Assembly: GCA_040143965.1 (NCBI GenBank)
Contig: JASJQH010000036.1
Location: 1 to 41,762, forward strand
Direction of reading: 5' to 3'
DNA: 41,762 nucleotides
DNA from: Basidiobolus ranarum
Taxonomy: Eukaryota > Basidiobolomycota > Basidiobolomycetes > Basidiobolales
Below the pieces are notes generated by a model that did not search any database, had not been told where the DNA came from, and worked only from the letters and a program-made list of their open reading frames with translations. Position numbers and translations under genes: made by a program. The first letter of the stretch is position 1. Every line of letters starts with the position of its first letter. This document shows, in pieces, positions 34,084 through 41,762 of the stretch.

Positions 34084-37000
34084 AACAATTCTAACAAGTA
34101 TATTAAATAGGCTAATAATATTGTTTCAGTAACCTCATGTCCATCTTAGTCTATACAAAAAGGACATTGAATAATTTCCAACTATTTATAAGACTATATT
34201 CTACACACTATTTTAACCTTACACAGTCCACCTTCCCCTCTCCCTTCTAGTACAACGGTTTAACTAGTATTAAATCTAATCACTGGAGTAATTATCATTC
34301 CTCCACTTGCAGCCTTGACACGTTTGTACACCTAAAATTGTTTATTTCCCTCATCTACCTTCGTATGAATGCTTTCTTTTTGCTAGAAAAACAAAGAGTC
34401 AGAGTCGCAAATCACAGCAATACTAAAATGAAAGGTATCACCAAATAATAGTCATTTAACAATGCGGGTCGGTTCAACCATGAGTTTGAGTCGTGCACTC
34501 CGACTTGATGGCAAATAAACTTGTACCCTGAGAAAATACTCTAATTTAAGCTTATGGAATCTGTCATCTTTTCTATGTATCATGGGGATACACATCTATT
34601 GCGGGGATCGACTCATTAGAATTAAGCATAATAGTAGTCATCTATTGAGTAGTGAGCGCTAGATATAGGGGGATGCCGAACTATCATATAACAATAGTAC
34701 ATATATGCACTCTAAACTCTACCTTCTCATCGTAACTGGAATCGGCGTCTTTTGCAATTTCACAAATCATATTTTCCTCTAGGTAATTTTAGACAGCTCA
34801 GACATATATTTAATGTTTCGTGTAGGTATTAATAGCACATCTAGCATCTAAAACCTCAATTTTATAGCTTTCAAGCATGCTCATTGAAGTATGACTAGTG
34901 ATGGGCGATCTTCTCTATATCTACAACATACAAGCCTCACACCTTTGTAACATCAAGGGAAAGTTATTTTTACTATTGATCTGCGTTCGTTTGCGTCATA
35001 CTTCTATCACATTTCTTGGGATCTAAACGTAGGATTTAAGACTTGAATACTGGTTATTTCTGAGTCCAAGCTACCCAAGTATTTCACGAGTCTTGTGAAA
35101 GCTTGGCTTACGTATACAAGTACGCGAATCTGAGCCTTCAAGTACGACAATACGCTGACCATATGTGTTTGTGATTGGGAGTATGTTGCAAATTAGTTCG
35201 CCCTGTGTGATGTACTAGATTGTGTTTTGTCAATAAGAATATACTTGGCATTACGGTTTGGAAGATGCCCAAAAGGTGGTTAGTAACAAATATCTCGGGT
35301 AATTAGGTACCAGCATGTCTCTACATCACCCGACCGACAGATTGCCACTTACATAATACTCACAGCCAATGGATTTGTACAGCCGTTGGATCAATAGCGC
35401 AGAAGAAGCGTGCACCTCCTTGGCTTACGATACAATTACTCATTGTATCAAAACCCAGATCAACCCCAATGGGGTGTAGCAACCTGTTAGCAGGTGCCAA
35501 TCAATCACATGTCTACCGATTCGTGATAATAACACTACTCCTACGGTTATGAGAATATAATTGAGTGACTAGCGTTTTATTATTACCTAAAGAGTAACCG
35601 CCACTATTTAAAAAGCTACCCATTATGAAGATATCGCTGAGTCAATTATCAGACCTGTTCCACTAAGCTAGGGGTTATCGGACCTGAGTTCATTATATTA
35701 TATTAACATTGATTGAAACTAATCAGACTAAAGGATGGCGAAAGATCGAGCATATTCCTTAGATTACATCCAACATCATAAAAACAAAAAGTACTATCCG
35801 ATTCAATAATATGGAGAAATCCATTCTACTGACTTGCCCATTGCTATGTCTCACACAGTCAGTAGTTCAAAATTACAGATTTCCTTGCGGACGTGTTCCA
35901 GCAAGTGTTTCCATTTTTTGTTACGTATTTCGTCTCAAACCTGGCTAGCCCTTAAACTATTCAGATCACTCTCATGATATCAAATTATTGTAACAAACCA
36001 TTCATTACAAGATATCCTCTCTAAATCAGTTTAGGTAAATGATAAGCCACAGAATTGCAGTACGTACTCGGACAAATGAAAACCCTTCTTCGCCGCTTGA
36101 AGTGTAGACAGAAAGTGAGAGTGGTAAAGTTCCAAACTATAACTATTCGGCAAAACTCAATTTGATTCTCCTGATTAATACTACTGAAACGTATATATCT
36201 AGAATAGATCATAGTCTGTACTTGAAGACTCCATCAGCTCTGATCAAGTCACAAAACAATCTACCTCTGGATCAGATAATACCCAGCTCAAACATGGTTT
36301 TTATGGACGAAAATAATGGACTCCTCTCTTTATCTAACCAACTTATGGGTTGGCGGGGTGCTACAAATATGATTGTAAATCGCTCTGTTTCTCCTTGTTG
36401 TTCCTACTGTAGACTTACTTGATTATCCTTATGTTGTTCTCAAACCAAGTTACACGATAGATGAATATGTTGCCTAAAATATACATCACCTTAATATCCG
36501 TACATTAGTAAGCATGACAAGCTGATGCTCAAATAGTGTTTAAGACACTACAGATGGCTATTTCCTGCTCATATTGCAATTTCAAGACAATCACTTTCCA
36601 CGTGATTGTTCCCCTCTGTACTGTGAATCATGTACACTTTCTCAGAGATATCGCTAGTACTGTTACAAACGTATTGAAGCTGCAGCACCTCAAGAACATG
36701 TCCATTCATAGTCGAACCCAGAAAATAGGTCATCCAGTTGCGTTTATTAGTGAACTAAGCTACCCAAGCAAAAATACTCCTCATATATCAATGATGAGGA
36801 GGTAAATCGTAGATAGTTAATATGGAAGAGATAGGCAGGCTGAGTGCACCTTAGTAGAGCAGTCATAACTCATATAACCTATTAAGAAATAAAATGAGAT
36901 TTGATTTTCTCCGGTACGCACGCCTTACCAATGTGCATACAAAAATGATATAATATCTGATACTAGTTAACCAGTATCTGACCATTTAATAGCTCATCGC

Positions 37001-38771
37001 CGTCACCATTCCCAAGTCAAAGGTCAATCAAAGCCTCGTGATAATTGAAGTTGATTGGTATGAAGACTTAATCATAATTGTTAGTCATAGGGTACGATTG
37101 GACCTCGCATGCATTACAAAAAGCATGAACAACAAACTTTCGGCTCATGAGACCTCTAAAAGGAAGCTACAAGCTCTGAAGACTTCCTTCATCAGTCTCT
37201 TCTATTCAAGAATGAAAGTGAGTGATTGGTCGGGTTTGCTTTTACACAGATGAAACTCAGAACTGCAAGTCGATTGAATGTCTTTGAAATATCAAACTCG
37301 CCTTTCAAATATGATCCGAAGTAGCAATCTTTGCTTTCCAATGCGGACATGTTGTCAACAATGGTTCGCTTGAAATTTTTCTATACAAGATTCTCTTGAA
37401 TCAATGCACATTCATTCAGAAAGTAGAATTCCACTTCAGTTCTTCCGCATTCATCGTCCAGGGATCCTCTTTGGGCAAGGATCAACCCAATTCCTGAAAC
37501 AAGTCAACCTATTCGCAAATAATATTCATTCTGTCTCAAAGAAAAACATCGCGCAATCAGAAATCGCACCGCCTCCATTTCTTCCTCAACTCGAGATATG
37601 CGTTATTTTCGTACCTCAAGTGTTTTACGCAAACTGGAGTGATCACGCCAATGGATTGCCATGGATGTAATGATGCCAGGCCTTTTTACCCAATTAGGTA
37701 AGTATAGATTGATACAAGAAAGCAGTCAACCCAGGAAATAACAGAGCGATGTCACCTGGATTGAGCATGATTTGATTTTAAAGTTTTCCAAAATCAGTGA
37801 TGGAGGAAACAATATCCTAATTCCCAACTGAATGAATCAAAACCACTCATTTCCTGGGCATTCATTCGCTGCACTGGCCGGCAACGATCAATATACAATC
37901 ATTTGATTGCTATCTATTATGCTTTTGTATAATCAAGCTTCTTGACGGGTATCGCAGGTCATCCTTGGTTAGTCTTGTGTTAGTATAGGGTTCGTTATCA
38001 TTATACAGTGAAGCTTAACACGGACCCAGTCTGAAATACCGGCCGTACATAGGACAAGTTGTTGGATGGATCTTCTGGCGATTATTTTCAGGTTGCGAAT
38101 CATGTGTTATCCCGATATCCTTGATAACTAAGGCTACCATTGGAGTGAGAATGCTCTCGTAGAAACAAGAGGAGTATAGAAGAGCCCTGGTAATCAGCTT
38201 GTTGGGGAACATTGTTTCAAAACTGCCTTTGGGTCCATTCCAAAATGTGACTATTTATTACTACTTATACTCTAAGCTTCACTCAACCTGCACGGTTCGA
38301 GCGCTCCTTGACTTCAACCTAGCCGATGGTCCAAAAATACCTACCAATCAGCACACTACCGCAGAGTACCTTCCCCATCGTTACAAATATTAGAATGCTT
38401 GTAACTTTAAATTGACCATCCCATACAAAAATGGTTCTGAGTATTCTGAGTTTCTTAAGATAACAAAAGAGCATTCAGTTACTAAAACCTATAATCAACC
38501 AGGTGAGATAGCCAACTACATTACTACTATATTTGGAAAAAACTTGGCACATATATGCGACATTCGTGATTACTACCGAATCATAGAGTCTCAGTTTGGA
38601 AATGCAGTGGAAGGAGGTGAGTTCAAACCGTGGATGAATTTTATTAACTAGAGGCAGTTTTCTGGACTGCAATCAAATAAATATGAACAACCGCTCCCCA
38701 AATTCCTCCAACTTCAAAGAGCATTTTCGTATCCATCCTGCTTAGATTCTTTATACTCCAATCCTGTAATA
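34084..38771. other. 4.7-kb AT-rich interval with no recognisable gene
   Basis: Short frames occur (for example 36162-36422, 36536-36805, 37038-37253 and 37404-37670), but none shows a known domain, signal peptide or consistent splice pattern. The best is the open stretch at 38391-38651, listed separately. I see no tandem repeats, terminal repeats or RNA genes. The right end should contain the promoter of the zinc-finger gene, and the interval may be long because that gene has a large regulatory region. Confidence 0.5.
38391..38651 (+). other. Exon-like open stretch upstream of the zinc-finger gene
   Basis: An open frame of about 86 codons with protein-like composition (including KNGSEYSEFLKITKEHSV and DIRDYYRIIESQFGNAVEGG) ends about 120 bases before the zinc-finger ATG. 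It has no in-frame ATG near its start. I do not recognise it. It could be a remnant, an upstream exon of another transcript, or chance. Confidence 0.2.
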
Positions 38772-40172
38772 ATGCTTGATCAACCACTATCGCAAACAAA
38801 TGACTTTCCTTTTACTACGGCTCATTTACCAGTCGATTCGGACCACTTATCATTTGGATCGTTAATTCAAGAACAGTCTGATCTATCTGACTTTATATCC
38901 ACCTCCATACTTGAAGCACCCAGATTGACAATGATTTCAACCGCACCCACGCCTGACTTTGAAATCTGCCCGGCCACCCCACTCAATGAAACTCCCGAAA
39001 CTCAATCCTTATCCGATGGAGTCAGCTTTACTCGAGACAATCATTTCCATCAACGACAACAGAACCATCTTGAGCCCAGAGCAACACATCGGGCTAGAAG
39101 CTCCAGCATCTCTAGTCTCTCTAGCATTACCTCAAGTACTTCTAGCTTTGAAGAGGTTTGGGATTTAGAATCGGAAAATACCTTGATAAACATGAATATG
39201 GTAGATGTAGGCATCAACATGGATGACTTCAACTTGGGTTCCTCTCAATCTGTCTCAGGTTCACCCAGCATGAGTTCTCCACAAGATCAGCCATTTGTTG
39301 GCCCGTACTTTACAAATCAGAATGATTTTGTATTAAGTCAAAATGGCTACTTGTCTCCCAACACTCAGCTTAGCCGAAGCTCTAGTCTTTCAAGCAATCC
39401 AAGTCAAAGTAGTTACTCTGGTTCTGTATCCGAATCATATGTCCAAAACAATGAATATTTCCAAGAGCTGTTATCGTCGCAGTTGCTCGCTAGCCGACGC
39501 TCTAGTATGTGCAGCATTGGAACACCAACTTCATTTATTGACCCAGACTTCTGTACGCAAGAGGAACTATCGGAAATACAGCATGGACATGGCCGTAGCT
39601 ACAGTATGTCTACGATTGATTTTCCATCTTATAATGATAATTTTCAGTACCCACCATTCGATCAAGCAAAGCCACTGACTGGTGAGGCCAATTATCCAAA
39701 GCTAGATCTTTCTCAGGAAATGCTCCCCACTGTTTGTGATCGATCTCTCCAACTTTCTCAGGAAGAGATTCAGTTCATTACCTTCAACTCTGATCTCCAG
39801 AACATTAATAGTTCGACTCTATGCGAGGCAAATTGTGCCAATGTAGGTTCACAATCATGCTCTTCCAATCGCGGGCAAACGGAGTATATCTGCACTATAT
39901 CTGGCTGTTCAAAGACTTTTCGTCGCAAGCATAGCCTTCTTTCACATCAGCGTACGCATTCAGATGATAAGCCTTTCCCTTGTGAGTTTTGTAGCCGTCC
40001 ATTCGCTCGTAAGCACGATATGCTTCGTCATCGTAGAATGCATACGGGTCAAAAGCCATACCCTTGTGAGGCATGTGGCATGGGCTTCTATCGTACCGAT
40101 GCGCGACAACGTCATTATCAGGCTGAGCCTAAATGCTGGGAAGTAGTTATGAAAGGGAAAATTGGCATGTAA
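38772..40172 (+). CDS. C2H2 zinc-finger transcription factor with serine-rich N-terminus
   Basis: This intronless 466-residue protein ends in three tandem zinc fingers (about 374-455) joined by short linkers of the HTGQKP type. Finger 1 is CX4CX12HX3H, finger 2 is CX2CX12HX3H, and finger 3 (CEACGMGFYRTDARQRH) has Cys in place of the last His (HX6C). Residues 1-370 are low-complexity, rich in Ser, Gln and Asn, and acidic at the start, as in activation domains. Four spaced motifs, RSSSIS (109), RSSSLS (202), RRSSMC (242) and RSYSMS (275), look like basophilic-kinase or 14-3-3 sites. The serine-rich region plus C-terminal fingers is the layout of fungal Crz1/CrzA calcineurin-responsive factors, but I see no PxIxIT docking site, so that assignment is weak. 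The start is the ATG at 38772 after TAATA. Targets are unknown. Confidence 0.9.
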   Translation: MLDQPLSQTNDFPFTTAHLPVDSDHLSFGSLIQEQSDLSDFISTSILEAPRLTMISTAPTPDFEICPATPLNETPETQSLSDGVSFTRDNHFHQRQQNHLEPRATHRARSSSISSLSSITSSTSSFEEVWDLESENTLINMNMVDVGINMDDFNLGSSQSVSGSPSMSSPQDQPFVGPYFTNQNDFVLSQNGYLSPNTQLSRSSSLSSNPSQSSYSGSVSESYVQNNEYFQELLSSQLLASRRSSMCSIGTPTSFIDPDFCTQEELSEIQHGHGRSYSMSTIDFPSYNDNFQYPPFDQAKPLTGEANYPKLDLSQEMLPTVCDRSLQLSQEEIQFITFNSDLQNINSSTLCEANCANVGSQSCSSNRGQTEYICTISGCSKTFRRKHSLLSHQRTHSDDKPFPCEFCSRPFARKHDMLRHRRMHTGQKPYPCEACGMGFYRTDARQRHYQAEPKCWEVVMKGKIGM

Positions 40173-41762
40173 GATTCATTCTTTTGCCAAAATAACGCTC
40201 AAGAATGTTTAGATGGGATACATATAAATCGTTGGTTGCTTGATAGGCGGATATAATACGCCTTTTTTGTAATATTGTTGGTGCTAGTATAGCATATATT
40301 CACACTTCTATTGCTTATTACTTTCTTTTACTGCTGCACATTCTATTCATTATTTTTTTCATGTATTTATAAGTTATCATTCCTCAATTCATTTCAATAC
40401 TCATTTTTTTGAGGACTTCTCTGTCTATAGAATAGCCATAGTTTTCTGGAAAACGACAAATAAAAGAACGTGAATAGAAATGGCACTTCTCACTCTCTCC
40501 ATCACCATTACAATAGACTTGACACAAACAATTGATTCTGGTAAAACCATGTATGTCCACTATTCTGGTATACAGTAGTACCGCAGTAGCAGAACGCCGA
40601 TTTATCAGAGAACAACCTTAGTCAAGGTAAGACCGAAAGTAAATAAAATGATAAGCCTGTGACTCCATATGATTTTCAAATCACCTGAATGATAGACCAG
40701 GGATATACCGACTCAACGGGAACATGAAGTTAAACCAAAATCTGGTATAGTATCTAGGCTCGAATCACGACTACTTACTAAAGTCAACATATGAACATGC
40801 AATCATGTTAACATGATACATATCCAATATACTTCCATTTTCCTAGTTACATAGAAAAATCAGCAAACCCTTGATACCTCAACAACGATTGGAATGTCCA
40901 AGCAAAGAATGACTCAGACAAACTAGCCAATTATTACAAGTCCACAAACCGGGTGATTTTGATCGAATGGATCGGAAGAATAGAAAGCAAGTATAAAGAC
41001 AAGATAAAAAATTTCTCTGAGCTCTACAACATCTTCATAAACTCATATTACCCCTGTAACTCAGATGCACACTCATCCGTCGACACAGGCTCTATCTAAA
41101 TTACCCTAAAAGCACTCACACAGTAGGCCCCGATAGAATGTATCATATAGAATCAGATCAGGAGAAACCAGTTTCACGATAATTAGGTAATTGTGGTAAC
41201 AGCCACCAAGCCTTATGATCTCTAATCCAACTCATTGTTGAAATAGTGAAATAGTATAAAAATAGATTTCCAATCAAAAGAGCATTCACTCAGCCAGGGT
41301 CTCAAGTATATGAAGGTTTCGGAATTGGGTTTCTGAATAGAAGCTTACCTCTCTCATCCAACACTTTATTTGTTCTGGTCGCTTTTCTAAGTATATGTAG
41401 GTTTTGGTGCGGTAGAGATTAAATATGGATTTCAGCTGCACCAGAACTCGTAGTATTCCTATACGTATTATTGTTAGTGTTATAACTGGTAGGGGTATTA
41501 TGGTGGAACATGCTGTGCGGTTAATTAATGATGTTACACCTGTAGGAGCTTTGAGTACTCTCCTGTAACTTCATATCCGACATGTTTCATCAGAGTGATC
41601 CCTACATATTGAGCATATATCTTGGCGATCGTTTAACTGAGGTTAAGTGGAAAAAAGGGACTGCAAACCGCTTGATGGTCGATCAACAAAGGTAGATGAT
41701 TTAGTAAATTGAAGTAAGTATACCAATAAATAAAGCATAACAATAAATAGAGCACCACACTA
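40173..41762. other. AT-rich downstream region, no gene recognised
   Basis: The first few hundred bases are T-rich and should hold the 3' end of the zinc-finger transcript. The rest has no frame of note and no recognisable RNA gene or repeat. Confidence 0.5.

Noticed and set aside
36162-37670. Four short plus-strand frames in the large gene-free interval
   Set aside because: Each is under 90 codons with no domain, consistent splice sites or start context; chance frames are expected in 4.7 kb.
38281-38310. GGTTCGAGC word resembling a tRNA B box
   Set aside because: No matching A box, acceptor stem or cloverleaf could be drawn around it.
1-41762. CRISPR array, rRNA, LTR or terminal-repeat elements, prokaryotic operons
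   Set aside because: No regularly spaced repeats, no conserved rRNA words, no long terminal repeats and no polymerase or capsid motifs were seen; spliced conserved genes show the DNA is eukaryotic.

Overview
The window reads as nuclear DNA of a fungus, probably an early-diverging (zygomycete-grade) lineage. It is AT-rich, its genes are broken by many short GT-AG introns (about 40-80 nt), and its conserved proteins are clearly opisthokont: Rad1/XPF, RPB2 and Rab18. The signs for an early-diverging lineage are inference: an animal-like SMG6 nuclease, Rab18, a bacterial-type KpsF/GutQ enzyme and an alginate-lyase-family protein. I could not name the genus. I saw no tRNA, rRNA, CRISPR array or intact transposon.

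Layout. 1-1865: gene-free AT-rich DNA. 1866-5537 (+): XPF/Rad1 nuclease, 17 exons resolved. 5783-10110 (-): RPB2, second-largest subunit of RNA polymerase II, 12 exons resolved, converging on XPF. 11230-14913 (+): a SulP transporter with STAS and cyclic-nucleotide-binding domains (yeast YGR125W/Vsb1 type). 15777-19948 (+): EST1/SMG6-like protein with a C-terminal PIN nuclease. 20312-21310 (-): intronless KpsF/GutQ-type arabinose-5-phosphate isomerase. 21311-24386: about 3 kb without an intact gene but with coding-like scraps. 24387-25735 (-): secreted alginate-lyase-family protein, 3 exons. 26402-27401 (-): unrecognised multi-pass membrane protein, 2 exons. 27946-28758 (-): doubtful small ORFs. 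28887-29826 (-): Rab18 GTPase, 6 exons. 29827-32281: no gene seen. 32282-34083 (+): Avt3/4-type vacuolar amino-acid transporter, 2 exons. 34084-38771: long stretch with no recognisable gene. 38772-40172 (+): serine-rich C2H2 zinc-finger transcription factor. 40173-41762: nothing seen.

The genes do not form an operon or an obvious cluster. They cover DNA repair, transcription, mRNA decay, vesicle traffic, vacuolar transport and carbohydrate metabolism. Two transporters (SulP-cNMP and Avt-like) belong to families linked to vacuolar amino-acid storage. The most unusual content is the intronless sugar-phosphate isomerase, the secreted polysaccharide lyase and the animal-like SMG6 nuclease. I found no convincing novel multi-gene system. 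The best leads are the possible bacterial origin of the isomerase, the orphan membrane protein, and coding-like fragments in otherwise empty intervals.
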